DNA from: B10-G9 sp963712165 | Lineage (GTDB): Bacteria > Chloroflexota > Anaerolineae > Anaerolineales > UBA11858 | DNA: 64,000 bases | Reading direction: 5' to 3' | Assembly (NCBI GenBank): GCA_963712165.1 | Contig: CAVQGY010000002.1 | Location: 558,001 to 622,000, forward strand | In this document: positions 25,105 to 33,870 of the stretch, in pieces | Layout: every line of letters starts with the position of its first letter | Numbering within the stretch: the first letter of the stretch is position 1 | Position numbers and translations under genes: made by a program | The notes under the pieces: model-generated | What the model was told of the DNA's origin: nothing | Seen by the model: only the letters and a program-made list of their open reading frames with translations | The model's database searches: none

Positions 25105-27759
25105 ATGTCTGAGCCCTTCATAAAGGAAGCGAAGAGTAGTTCCCTATTGGTTAAAGTGCTCGTAGGGGCCGTGGTTGTTGCTGCTGTGGCCGCGCTGGGC
25201 GTGATAGCGTTCAAGTTCATCAGCTATAAGGAATCAGGTGGGGTACCAGCAGACCCTTCCTTTGCCCAGGTGGCGATCAGCTATCCCCAGCAGGGAGTGC
25301 AGTTGGAGTTGAATGATCCTATGAAGGTAGAAGCCGTGGCCATAGCCTCAAAGCTTTTTACTTCAATGGAGTTGTGGATCAATGGCGAGCTAGTGGGCGT
25401 GCAAGCCGCTCCCAGTGGAGGAGCATATCCCTTTTCCACCTTTTTCTCCTGGACGCCGGTCGAGGAAGGCATCTACTCCCTGATCGCCGCAGCGATCGAT
25501 GCTGATGGTAACAAGGAGATATCTGCGGGTGTAACAGCATTTGTGGCGCAAACAGAGACTGAAGGTGAACAGGTGTCATTTGATCTATATGGTTCTCCCT
25601 CTGTTAAGCCAGCTCCATCTGGAGGTGGATATTCCCCGCCTGAGGCACCTTCACCTGACGAGAGCATAGGGCCAGCGAGCAACTGGAATGGGGCTACAGG
25701 AGATTGGGTCACGAGCCTGATGGCGGAAGTGAAACCTACCGCACCTGAGTTGTACGTCGCCCCGGGAGAATGTGGGGCTCTACTTCAGTTCCATGATCTG
25801 TCAGACAATGAGGAAGGTTTTGCCGTTTATAGGCAGGTTGGTATCTCACCCATGTGGGTGAAGATAGCGACATTAAGCTCCCAGTCAGATGTTGATTGGA
25901 TCACCTATATAGACGAAGATATATATGGCGCAGTCTACTATTATGTGTCTGCTTTCAACAGCCAGGGCGAATCGAAAAGCAATTTTGTTTTGGTGAGTAT
26001 TGATCCCGCGGACTGTGAACTTGCGGGCAAGGACCTTGTTATAGGTAAATTAGGAGTAACACTTCAGATCCCAAGTCTAAAAGCGGAGAAGGTGTATTGC
26101 TATATGTCAACCAATGGCATGAGTTGGGAGCGCTGGCCGCTGCAGGGGTTTTTAATGCCTGGTGAGGGTGGACACCAAATCGCAGGACCCATTATGACTT
26201 TGAATATGGGGGGGGAAGACCAAATCGAAGGTGAACCCACCCATCATCTGAATATGAATCTACTCATGGAATGCTGGGGCTGGGAGGGGGGTAACCTGCA
26301 AAAACTTGGAAAACTGGTGGCAGAAGGGCTCAATCCTCAAGCGGACAGCAGTTTAAATATCCTGGGTGAGGGCATGCTGGCTGAAATAAAACTGGAAACA
26401 GCATTTATGCCAAGTCAAGGGGCTATTTATCCAATAGGACCGTTGAATAATTGGATAGCAGGGTCCCTGATGGATCCAGATCAATTTGATTGGCAGGATG
26501 TGACCAGTGCGGTCCTCCCCACGCCTAGACTTTCCGTGGGATATAATCCTGACTGGTGTGGGGCGCACTTGCCCCCGGATGCCCAGAATATCTTAGGAAA
26601 GCTGCTCTATTGTTTCCCATACCCGGCTTATGATCCGGATAAAGGGGGAATGGGTCCCCAGCCCTATTTGGGATGGCGTTTCGATGGTATTTTTTGGGAC
26701 AAACATTATGACCAATATTGTCCAGAGTGGTTTGGTGAGGGTTGTATAAGCTATTCAAATTTATTAAGTATTGCAGAGGAAACAGGAGGGAAGGTTGGTT
26801 TTACGATAACAGCGCTGCAAAATGGAAAAAAGACCGTCTGGAATGTGACCGAACCTGACCTGAGGATGTTTGTAGTGCCGCCTATGACCTGCCCTGGTGA
26901 TGTGAAATACAGTGTACGCCTCTGGTATAGGCCGGGCAAGGAGAGCGTGGCGGTAGCTGCCAGCCCGGATGACAAGATCAGTGAAATAGGCGAAATGGGA
27001 TTCTCTCCAACCAAGATATTATATAGCAAGGAGAGCAATTGGACCTGGATCCCCTGTGCAAACCCACCCGCCCCGAATTGGACTCTTGATAACCAGGCCC
27101 AATATTTGGACATCACATTTTCTGACTTGAGTTTTTACGGTATAGATGATGGTGAAAATGATGTTGATTTCGGAGTAACAGTTGCAGAAAGCCTTGAGTT
27201 ATATGGTTATTTCAGGGTCAAGGCGCCGTCGATGGGACATTGGGAGACGGAACACTGTTTCTTCCCTGAGTTTGGTAATTGTGACACCGAGCAATACCTG
27301 GCAGATATGTACCGTTACCTGCTTGTTGATGAATGGGAAACTGAGGGGGCCTTTAGGGTGAGAGAAGTAAAAAGCCAATTTGGTGGTAGCCCCTACACAA
27401 ATCCACCAACTATCAATTTATCGGATGAGCCATTGTGCCAGTCCACTACAAAACACTCCTGTACATATGAAGGCCAGGGTACTTCCTTCACAACTGAAAA
27501 CAATACAATAAGGGTGTTTGTGACCCACCTGGATGCGCTAAAATTGCAGGTAAAGCTGGTCGATTATGACGAGGCATCTGATGATGATGAGGTTTGTATT
27601 GGAACAGTAATGATCCCCAGTAAAACTCTCGGCGAATGGAGCAGCATGGATGGCGCCTATTATACAATCCATGGCGAAACGACTGATAGTGGAAAATGCA
27701 CGGTTGGTGTTTATGTGAAAGCGGTTGGTGATCCTGTCCAGGTCGATACTCACTGGTAA
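25105..27759 (+). CDS. Large membrane-anchored surface protein, Ig-like and FN3-like domains (paralogue 2)
   Basis: Tandem paralogue of the gene 57 bp upstream, with the same plan: anchor helix (about residues 14-36), Ig-like domain (FFSWTPVEEGIYSLIAA), linker, FN3-like domain and a Cys-rich C-terminal half with the RVFVTHLDALKLQVKLVDYDE block. The start has a GGGAGG site like its twin. The DNA for the FN3-like part (about 25725-26010) is almost identical to 23095-23380 even at silent sites, while the C-terminal halves differ widely and contain indels. The mature domain would face outside the cell. Ligand or function unknown. Confidence 0.82.
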   Translation: MSEPFIKEAKSSSLLVKVLVGAVVVAAVAALGVIAFKFISYKESGGVPADPSFAQVAISYPQQGVQLELNDPMKVEAVAIASKLFTSMELWINGELVGVQAAPSGGAYPFSTFFSWTPVEEGIYSLIAAAIDADGNKEISAGVTAFVAQTETEGEQVSFDLYGSPSVKPAPSGGGYSPPEAPSPDESIGPASNWNGATGDWVTSLMAEVKPTAPELYVAPGECGALLQFHDLSDNEEGFAVYRQVGISPMWVKIATLSSQSDVDWITYIDEDIYGAVYYYVSAFNSQGESKSNFVLVSIDPADCELAGKDLVIGKLGVTLQIPSLKAEKVYCYMSTNGMSWERWPLQGFLMPGEGGHQIAGPIMTLNMGGEDQIEGEPTHHLNMNLLMECWGWEGGNLQKLGKLVAEGLNPQADSSLNILGEGMLAEIKLETAFMPSQGAIYPIGPLNNWIAGSLMDPDQFDWQDVTSAVLPTPRLSVGYNPDWCGAHLPPDAQNILGKLLYCFPYPAYDPDKGGMGPQPYLGWRFDGIFWDKHYDQYCPEWFGEGCISYSNLLSIAEETGGKVGFTITALQNGKKTVWNVTEPDLRMFVVPPMTCPGDVKYSVRLWYRPGKESVAVAASPDDKISEIGEMGFSPTKILYSKESNWTWIPCANPPAPNWTLDNQAQYLDITFSDLSFYGIDDGENDVDFGVTVAESLELYGYFRVKAPSMGHWETEHCFFPEFGNCDTEQYLADMYRYLLVDEWETEGAFRVREVKSQFGGSPYTNPPTINLSDEPLCQSTTKHSCTYEGQGTSFTTENNTIRVFVTHLDALKLQVKLVDYDEASDDDEVCIGTVMIPSKTLGEWSSMDGAYYTIHGETTDSGKCTVGVYVKAVGDPVQVDTHW

Positions 27760-27798
27760 AGCTTATAATAAAAAGCCCCTGATGATCATGTGTTATGA

Positions 27799-27829
27799 GA
27801 CCTCCGAGGTCACCTCGACCTCGGAGGTC
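27799..27829. repeat. Palindromic repeat GACCTCSGAGGTC, inverted pair
   Basis: GACCTCCGAGGTC (27799-27811) and GACCTCGGAGGTC (27817-27829) are perfect reverse complements with a 5-nt spacer. It lies between the converging surface gene and methyltransferase gene and may serve as a bidirectional terminator, although no long T-run follows. The same 13-mer occurs at 43.7 kb and in shortened form at 5.8 kb. Confidence 0.7.
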
Positions 27830-27851
27830 CTCTTCCTTGGGCAATTTACCT

Positions 27852-28523
27852 TTATAATTTGGCTTTAACCAGACTCACAGGCAGCCCCCACATCTTCATT
27901 TTTTTGAACTCAATTACCACAAAACCATTCTCTTCCAGCAGGTGGCGAACCGGGATTGGCCGGCAGTCAGCGATGGTTGGGAAGTGATCGTGAAACCATT
28001 CATAGAGCCTGCCCATAACTCCCAGGGGAGATTCTTTTGAGAGGGAGACCACTGCCATCCTCCCTTCTGGTTTCAATACTCGCCGGCATTCGCTCAACAA
28101 AATAGGGATGTGAGGCGTGTCAAAGAGTTCTAGTGTGAAGCTGGAAAAAATGGCGTCAAAGGAGTTGGCTTGAAAGGGCAGGGGGAGAGAATCACTGATG
28201 GCCAGCCCGGAATGATCCCAGAGATCAAGCTGTCTTAATCTTTTTTGAGCCAGATCAGCCATGCCTGGGGAAATATCCACGGCTGCGCTAAAACCGTCTT
28301 TCAGGGAGGGAATGATACGTTCCTGGGCATAACCGGTCCCGGACCCGATCTCAAGAACTTTTTCACCGGGCAGCGGATCCAGCAGCGTCAGGCCCTTGAG
28401 GATGAATCTCTTTTCGCTGGAAGCCAGGAAATCGTACCAGGGAGCCAGTCGGCTGTAGTACTTAGCGGCCTCAGTTAACGGCCTATTCACACGTGAGAAA
28501 TCTTCAGGGATTGTACCCGTCAT
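27852..28523 (-). CDS. Class I SAM-dependent methyltransferase (UbiE-like)
   Basis: Small-molecule methyltransferase of the UbiE/Methyltransf_11 type. The N-terminus (YYSRLAPWYDFL) is typical of UbiE-like enzymes. SAM motif I is VLEIGSGTGYAQE (about residue 55), and the motif IV region DAIFSSFTLELFDTP is followed by LSECRRVLKPEGRMAVVSL. It is not MenG for certain: the substrate cannot be read. The ATG is six bases after the ppa stop, so it is the second gene of a ppa operon. Confidence 0.82.
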   Translation of the reverse strand: MTGTIPEDFSRVNRPLTEAAKYYSRLAPWYDFLASSEKRFILKGLTLLDPLPGEKVLEIGSGTGYAQERIIPSLKDGFSAAVDISPGMADLAQKRLRQLDLWDHSGLAISDSLPLPFQANSFDAIFSSFTLELFDTPHIPILLSECRRVLKPEGRMAVVSLSKESPLGVMGRLYEWFHDHFPTIADCRPIPVRHLLEENGFVVIEFKKMKMWGLPVSLVKAKL

Positions 28524-28529
28524 TGGAGA

Positions 28530-29150
28530 TCAGTTAAACGCCTTCTGATAATCTTCCATAGCCGTCTTGATGACTTTTTTGGCGTGGGCCGCGTTATATG
28601 GGTTGCCAACCACAACTTCAGAGAGATCATTGGGTTGGGTTTTATAAGTGGCAAAATAATGCTGCAGCCGGGTGATCAGTCCCTGGGGAAGCTCGGAGAT
28701 GTCTTTAATCTCACCCCACAGGGCATCATCCTCCAGGACAGCAATGATCTTGTCGTCCGCATGACCGTGATCCAGAGTAGGGATCCCTCCCACGACATGA
28801 GCCCGCAAGAGAACATCTCCCCGAGAGATGGATCTTTCACTGAGAACAACAATATCAAGTGGATCATGATCGCCCCGATCAGCACCCTGCATCAGGGCAG
28901 CAACACCCTCATCACAATAAGTTTGCGGGATGATCCCATATAAGGCTGGAGGAAGGGAGGAAGTGTCCTGGGGGCGGTCTACCATTAAATATCCAGTATC
29001 TTTATCCAATTCATATTTGACGAGGTCAAAGGGGGTGATTTCCACAAAGGCGTATACGATTGAGGGTGGGTTTGGACCCACATCAAGTCCGTGCCAGGGA
29101 TGCGGCCTGGATAAGGGATAACTTTTGGTGTTCATGGTTTTCTCCGTCAT
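28530..29150 (-). CDS. ppa: Inorganic pyrophosphatase (family I)
   Basis: Hydrolyses pyrophosphate to phosphate in the cytosol, pulling biosynthetic reactions forward. It has the signature GDHDPLDIVVL with the metal-binding Asp residues, plus KYELDKDTGYLMVDR and a family-like C-terminal half (HYFATYKTQ). The 206 aa is a little longer than the ~175-aa E. coli enzyme. The start could also be the ATG five codons inside. It is followed closely by the methyltransferase gene. Confidence 0.92.
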   Translation of the reverse strand: MTEKTMNTKSYPLSRPHPWHGLDVGPNPPSIVYAFVEITPFDLVKYELDKDTGYLMVDRPQDTSSLPPALYGIIPQTYCDEGVAALMQGADRGDHDPLDIVVLSERSISRGDVLLRAHVVGGIPTLDHGHADDKIIAVLEDDALWGEIKDISELPQGLITRLQHYFATYKTQPNDLSEVVVGNPYNAAHAKKVIKTAMEDYQKAFN

Positions 29151-29193
29151 GTTGGTTAGCTCTAGTATACCGCAACGAATTGTGACCTGGCGT

Positions 29194-29225
29194 AAAAAAA
29201 CGCCGTCCCCAGGACGGCGCTTTTT
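29194..29225 (-). terminator. Bidirectional terminator between amphi-Trp gene and ppa
   Basis: CGCCGTCC (29201-29208) and GGACGGCG (29212-29219) form an 8-bp stem with a 3-nt loop, flanked by A7 on one side and T5 on the other. On the minus strand it ends the amphi-Trp transcript 28 bp after the stop. Confidence 0.8.
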
Positions 29226-29246
29226 CTATCTTGCCCAAATGGGGGA

Positions 29247-29519
29247 TTATCCCAGGGAGACGTCCTGGTGTTTTCTTCCGCCTTCTGTCCACTCCAGCTC
29301 AATTTCCAGCTGTTTTTTCAACCCATATTTCTTGGGCTGTTCGTAAAATTCAATCTCGAAACCAATAGAATCGGGAAGTTCTACAACCACATCTTTCCCG
29401 TCCTGACTCAGCGTGACCTTGCCGGATTCGATCTTATCAGCCAATTCCCTCAGGAACCCAGCTGCATCAGCTAAAGTCTTTCTCTGGTCGCTCTTTACAA
29501 GAACGTTTTTCTTTGCCAT
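29247..29519 (-). CDS. Amphi-Trp domain-containing protein
   Basis: Small protein with one amphi-Trp domain, a ~80-residue module named for an amphipathic strand and a conserved Trp. The sequence runs from TLADAAGFLRELADKIESGKVTLSQ to LEIELEWTEG, the typical ending with the Trp. The start at 29519 is set by AAAGGAGG directly upstream; a longer frame to 29552 has none. Its biochemical role is unknown. It is read alone and ends at a strong terminator. Confidence 0.85.
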   Translation of the reverse strand: MAKKNVLVKSDQRKTLADAAGFLRELADKIESGKVTLSQDGKDVVVELPDSIGFEIEFYEQPKKYGLKKQLEIELEWTEGGRKHQDVSLG

Positions 29520-29667
29520 TTTTCCTCCTTTGATAATAATGATTCCAAACACATTTTAACAAATAAAACTAAAAGATGAATAAGAGGAGTGTTAATACCT
29601 AAAAGAAAAAGAGGATGAAAAGGAATTGACCTGGAGCTTGTTCGGATCACGGAATGCGTCGCGTGTT

Positions 29668-31041
29668 TTAGTGCCCTCCCCGGAAGGGTGGGGCAGTGAG
29701 GGCGTAAATACGGCAGATCCGCCGGTCCAGGATGCGGCTGCGGATACGCGGATCAACTTCGCTGAGTTTATCGGTGGTGGTGATCACGGTGGGAAGGGCG
29801 GCGTTGTAGCGGTAGTTGAAAAGCTGGTATAGCTTTTCCTTCACCCAGGGCGTCATGGATTCAGTGCCCAGGTCATCCAGGACCAGGAGGGGAGAGGTCT
29901 TGATCTCATCAAAACGCCGGTCATAACTGACCTTGCTATCCGGGCTGAAGGTGGACCGCAGATGATCCATCAGATCCGGCACCATGATAAAGAGAGGCGG
30001 CACCCCTTCAGCGGATCGGTAGTTTGCGATGGCAGCAGCCAGGTGGGTCTTTCCACAGGCATAACCGCCCTGCAGGACCAACCAGCCCTGGGGCTTTTCG
30101 GCATATTGCTGGGAGGCTTTAAAGGCGCTCTCCAGTTTTTTCCTCTCTTCTTTCTCGAGATTCTCATTTTCCCGGAGAGAAAAGTTGCCAAAGGTTTGAT
30201 CAGCAAGTAATCCCAGCGAAGACAGCTCAGAATGGCCAGTATCATCCATCGGGCGCCGGTAATCCGGGGCCAGGATCTTCACGCGCGTGACCAGCTCGGG
30301 GTCCTGCAGCCGTGAGCGGATACGGCCCTCGATCTGATTCAACGAAAGATTGGTTGTGATAAGCAGGGGCAGGTTATTGATGTAGCGGAAATTGAGGATC
30401 TGGAAGAGCTTTTCCTGGGCCCAGGCTGTGGCGTTTTCTGTCCCGAAATCATCCATTACCAGGAGAGGGGATCGGCGGATCTCTTCGAAGCGCTCCTCGA
30501 AGGTGGATTCAGGGTTATTGTAGGAAAAGCGCAAGCTATCAAGCAGGTCGGGAACAGTCAGGAAGAGAGTGGGCACCCCAATATCCACTACAAAATTGGC
30601 TGCTGCTGCAGCCAGATGGGTTTTGCCGCAGCCGTAAGGACCCTGAAGCACCAGCCATCCTTCCAGTGTCCGGGCGAATTGCTGGGTATGATTAAATGCC
30701 CGTTCTAATGAGGCTGCCTGGGCGGGGCCAAGACCAATCTGGCCCCTTTCTTCAAAATTATCAAAGGTCAGATGAGCCAGTTCTTCCAGGTTGCTCATCT
30801 TATAGAGGCCGTCCCGCGCTTGCTTCTGAAGCTGGCTGGTCCGGCAGGCACAAATCTGCATTTTGCCGAAATCCGGATGGTCCAGGGGCAGATCCTGGCG
30901 AGTATAGCCAACACCACCGCAAATCTCGCAGTTTGGGTCACCCGGGTAGGCGTTGTGGTCAATCCTCGATGAACTCTGCGAATTCGTCTTCGAGATATCC
31001 CCGGCGGTCTTTTTTAGTATGTCCTCGATCTTGTCTTTCAT
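29668..31041 (-). CDS. DnaC/DnaI-like helicase loader with two AAA+ modules
   Basis: The position beside dnaB and a DnaD gene suggests a loader of the replicative helicase. An N-terminal zinc-finger-like part (CEICGGVGY then CAC) precedes two IstB/DnaC-type AAA+ domains. Module 1: Walker A GPYGCGKTH, Walker B LLVMDDFGTE, sensor LLITTN, Arg finger RIRSRL. Module 2: GGYACGKTH, LLVLDDLGTE, VITTTDK, RIRSRI. Both look catalytically complete; known DnaC and DnaI have one module in ~245-310 aa. The start is uncertain: ATG 31041 with GGTGGA is chosen, ATG 31101 is possible. Either way it overlaps the end of the DnaD gene (83 or 143 bp). Confidence 0.88.
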   Translation of the reverse strand: MKDKIEDILKKTAGDISKTNSQSSSRIDHNAYPGDPNCEICGGVGYTRQDLPLDHPDFGKMQICACRTSQLQKQARDGLYKMSNLEELAHLTFDNFEERGQIGLGPAQAASLERAFNHTQQFARTLEGWLVLQGPYGCGKTHLAAAAANFVVDIGVPTLFLTVPDLLDSLRFSYNNPESTFEERFEEIRRSPLLVMDDFGTENATAWAQEKLFQILNFRYINNLPLLITTNLSLNQIEGRIRSRLQDPELVTRVKILAPDYRRPMDDTGHSELSSLGLLADQTFGNFSLRENENLEKEERKKLESAFKASQQYAEKPQGWLVLQGGYACGKTHLAAAIANYRSAEGVPPLFIMVPDLMDHLRSTFSPDSKVSYDRRFDEIKTSPLLVLDDLGTESMTPWVKEKLYQLFNYRYNAALPTVITTTDKLSEVDPRIRSRILDRRICRIYALTAPPFRGGH

Positions 31042-31663
31042 CTCTTCCACCGTCCTGCCAGCTGCGTAAGATGGCCTCGATATAGTTCCATTTTCTGACA
31101 TTATTACTTACAGCGATTTCCAGCGCCTGTCGGATCCAGTTTTCGGGAAATTCCTTTTCCGCTTCCCGGAGGGTATCAGCGATCAGGGGAGTAAGGGGAC
31201 CAATATTTTCTTCGTACAGCTGGAAGATATTGGGTTGTTCCAGACTTAAGGTAGGCGCCAATGGATCACCATCGGAGGGGCGCCACGATCCGTCTGCGAC
31301 GGATTGAACCGCGGCCTTCCCCCGGGGCGAGTTGAAAAAATAGATTACCAGTTCACCTTCCCCTTCCGGCACGGCTGCCTTGAGCAAGGTGCCGCGGTTC
31401 ACCGCCCGCTCCAGACCGGCGCGGATAGCGCCCAGCTGGGCGGCGGGCGTGGCGCCCATACCCGCCATGAACTCGGGATCCCCGGTGAAGTTCTCTTCTT
31501 TTAGATACCGGATCTCCCCTTCCAGGTGCGTGAACAGCCACATGGCATAGAGAGTGATCTTTAATTCATCCAGATCATTGATCTGGGGAAGCAGATCCCT
31601 AAAGAATAGTGAGGGGATCTGGGTAGTGGCGATCTTTCCTGGAGGAAAGCCTTTAAATGTCAT
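30959..31663 (-). CDS. DnaD-domain primosome protein
   Basis: Predicted replication-initiation/restart protein. The N-terminal half (residues 1-120) looks like the DnaD winged-helix domain, and the DnaD/DnaB_2 domain lies at about 145-215 (FQLYEENIGPLTPLIADTL then NWIRQALEIAVSNNVRKWNYIEAILRSW), the canonical C-terminal domain with its YI.AIL.W ending. A charged tail follows. The ATG shares bases with the dnaB stop at 31663, so translation is coupled, and its 3' end overlaps the loader gene. The three genes form a helicase-loading operon. Confidence 0.85.
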   Translation of the reverse strand: MTFKGFPPGKIATTQIPSLFFRDLLPQINDLDELKITLYAMWLFTHLEGEIRYLKEENFTGDPEFMAGMGATPAAQLGAIRAGLERAVNRGTLLKAAVPEGEGELVIYFFNSPRGKAAVQSVADGSWRPSDGDPLAPTLSLEQPNIFQLYEENIGPLTPLIADTLREAEKEFPENWIRQALEIAVSNNVRKWNYIEAILRSWQDGGRDERQDRGHTKKDRRGYLEDEFAEFIED

Positions 31664-33045
31664 CAGGTTACCTGAGAGAGGTCAATATCACGAGTGGCGG
31701 CATTTTCAAATTTGGCCAGGCCTTTGCGAAAGATCAGCTGTACATCGCCGGTAGGGCCATTCCTGTGTTTAGCCACGATGATTTCTGCCAGATTCTGGTA
31801 GGCTGTATCTTCTTCATATACTTCAGGGCGGTATATGAACATGACGATATCCGCGTCTTGTTCAAGGCTGCCGGATTCCCTCAGATCTGAGAGAACTGGG
31901 CGTTTGTCTGAGCGCTGTTCCACTGCACGGGAAAGCTGAGCAGCTGCCAGGACAGGGACGTTCAATTCCCGGGCCAGGATCTTCAAATTGCGCGAGATAT
32001 CTGACACTTCCTGAACACGGTTATTCGAGCGCAGGTCACCGGTCATGAGCTGTAGGTAATCGACAACGATCAAGTCCAGCTTGTATTCCAGATGCAGCCG
32101 GCGGCATTTGGTCCGTAGTTGGAGCGGTGTAAGAGCAGGCGTATCATCGAGAAAGATATGAGTATCGGTCAATACTTCGATGGCCTGGGTGAAGAGCAGC
32201 CATTCATCAGGAAGGAGTTTTCCGGCCCGCAGCTTGGTAGAGTTGATACCGGTTTCCTGTGCGATCAGGCGTTGAACAAGCTGTTCATTGCTCATCTCCA
32301 AGGAGAAAACCGCCACGTGTTTTTTATGGATAAGGGCTGCGTTCTTAAGTGCAGTCAGAAGAAAACCGGTCTTTCCCATACCCGGCCGGCCAGCAATGAT
32401 CAAAAGGTCAGACGGCTGCAAACCTCCCAGCATTCTGTCGATATCAAAAAAACCCGTCGGCACGCCAACCAGGGCATCATCCCGCTGTGAAAGCTCTTCT
32501 ATGCGGTCAAAATAATCACTTAAAACTGATCGGATGGGTTGAAGATCTCTGGTCAGACGCCGTTCGCTGACATTAAACACAGCCTTCTCTGAACCGTCCA
32601 TCACTGTGTCAAGACTGAGGTTTTCCTCATAAGCCAACCTGGCAATATCGTTGGCTGCGGATATCATCCGGCGCCGTATGGCTGTCTCTTCCACCCGGTG
32701 GCCATACGCCTCAGCGTGGAGAGATGAAGGCACATTATTGATCAGCTTGGTGATATAGGCGGCTCCGCCGATATCCGCCAGGTGCCCCTGCTGGTCCAGC
32801 TCTTCTGTGACGGTGACGATATCGATGGCTTCGTTGCGGTCGTGCAGAGCGACAAAGGTCTCCCAGATCCATCGATTGCGGTGAATATAAAAATCATCCG
32901 GCTGAAGGAATTGAGCAACGTCGTAATAAGCTTCCGGGTTGATCAGGACCGCTCCGATGACAGCCTCTTCAGCTTCCCTGCTGTGGGGAACCATTTGGGG
33001 TCGAGAGGATTCAGGAGCTGTTTCAAATTCAATGGCTTCGGTCAT
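31663..33045 (-). CDS. dnaB: Replicative DNA helicase DnaB
   Basis: Hexameric helicase of the replication fork. The N-terminal domain (about 20-125) has the usual EEAVIGAVLINPEAYYDV and LHDRNEAIDIVTVTEEL. The RecA-like C-domain has Walker A GRPGMGKTG, the SLEMSNEQLVQRL motif, Walker B LIVVDYLQLM and the Arg-finger region VLSDLRESGSLEQDADIVMF. The 460 aa is normal. The final zone FRKGLAKFENAA matches the family. It is the first gene of the dnaB-dnaD-loader cluster. Confidence 0.97.
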   Translation of the reverse strand: MTEAIEFETAPESSRPQMVPHSREAEEAVIGAVLINPEAYYDVAQFLQPDDFYIHRNRWIWETFVALHDRNEAIDIVTVTEELDQQGHLADIGGAAYITKLINNVPSSLHAEAYGHRVEETAIRRRMISAANDIARLAYEENLSLDTVMDGSEKAVFNVSERRLTRDLQPIRSVLSDYFDRIEELSQRDDALVGVPTGFFDIDRMLGGLQPSDLLIIAGRPGMGKTGFLLTALKNAALIHKKHVAVFSLEMSNEQLVQRLIAQETGINSTKLRAGKLLPDEWLLFTQAIEVLTDTHIFLDDTPALTPLQLRTKCRRLHLEYKLDLIVVDYLQLMTGDLRSNNRVQEVSDISRNLKILARELNVPVLAAAQLSRAVEQRSDKRPVLSDLRESGSLEQDADIVMFIYRPEVYEEDTAYQNLAEIIVAKHRNGPTGDVQLIFRKGLAKFENAATRDIDLSQVT

Positions 33046-33112
33046 GGTCTCATCAGTTATTCTTGATTGTTATCAAATCTACTGAATAGATGGGGGTCTT
33101 GAACAGGTATCA

Positions 33113-33655
33113 TCAATCCTGCTCATTATCTTCATCGTCCGTGTTGATTTCGGGAGGATCCGGGGTGATTTGTTCCAGGTAATTTTCGAAGACAGATAGG
33201 CGCTCTGGGTCCAGTTCTTCATCGGGCCCTGATTCAGAGAGATTCTCCTCTGGAACCAAGCCTGCTTCATTCAGGACCTCTTCTGATACAAAGATCGGTG
33301 CTCCCATCCGAATTGCCAGATTCATGGCATCTGAGGGACGGGAGTCGATATTGTGTAAAGTGCCGCTTACAGAGATGATAATATTGCCGAAGTAGGTTTC
33401 CTCATTCAGGGATACTACTTCAACATGGGATACCTCTGCACCCAGGGAGTCCAGTATATTGACAAAAAGATCATAAGTCAGGGGGCGGGCAACCTCCACG
33501 TCCTGCAAGGCCAGCGTGAGATGTTCCGCTTCGTAGATCCCCACCATAATGGGTAAGTACCGGTCGGAGGTGACTTCACGCAGTATCACGACGCGCTGTT
33601 GTGACATCAGGCTTACTCGGATGCTGTCAATGACCACTTCGATCATATTGGACAT
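33113..33655 (-). CDS. Bifunctional nuclease (BFN/DUF151) family protein
   Basis: The BFN domain covers residues 1-130, with the family pattern VVILREVTSDRYLPIMVGIYEAEHL, ARPLTYDLFVNIL and RPSDAMNLAIRMGAPIFVSEEVL. Plant and archaeal members show DNase/RNase activity; the bacterial role is mostly unknown. The tail is very acidic (PEINTDDEDNEQD). It ends 67 bp before dnaB on the same strand and may be co-transcribed. Confidence 0.88.
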   Translation of the reverse strand: MSNMIEVVIDSIRVSLMSQQRVVILREVTSDRYLPIMVGIYEAEHLTLALQDVEVARPLTYDLFVNILDSLGAEVSHVEVVSLNEETYFGNIIISVSGTLHNIDSRPSDAMNLAIRMGAPIFVSEEVLNEAGLVPEENLSESGPDEELDPERLSVFENYLEQITPDPPEINTDDEDNEQD

Positions 33656-33870
33656 AACTGGTGTTCCCTTCGTTGTCCTGCTTTGTGTCTTGGTATTCTA
33701 TCACGGGGAAGAGGCGGCTGCAACGAAGGAACCTTAAAGCCTTGGATTTATTAAGATTTCCGCATCCGATTTAAGGGCATTAGGATTACCCAGACCCGGA
33801 TCACAACCCCTCCTTGGGTATAATGGGAGTATCCTGGTGCCTTTAATCTGGTATATCGGGGCGATTTGGT

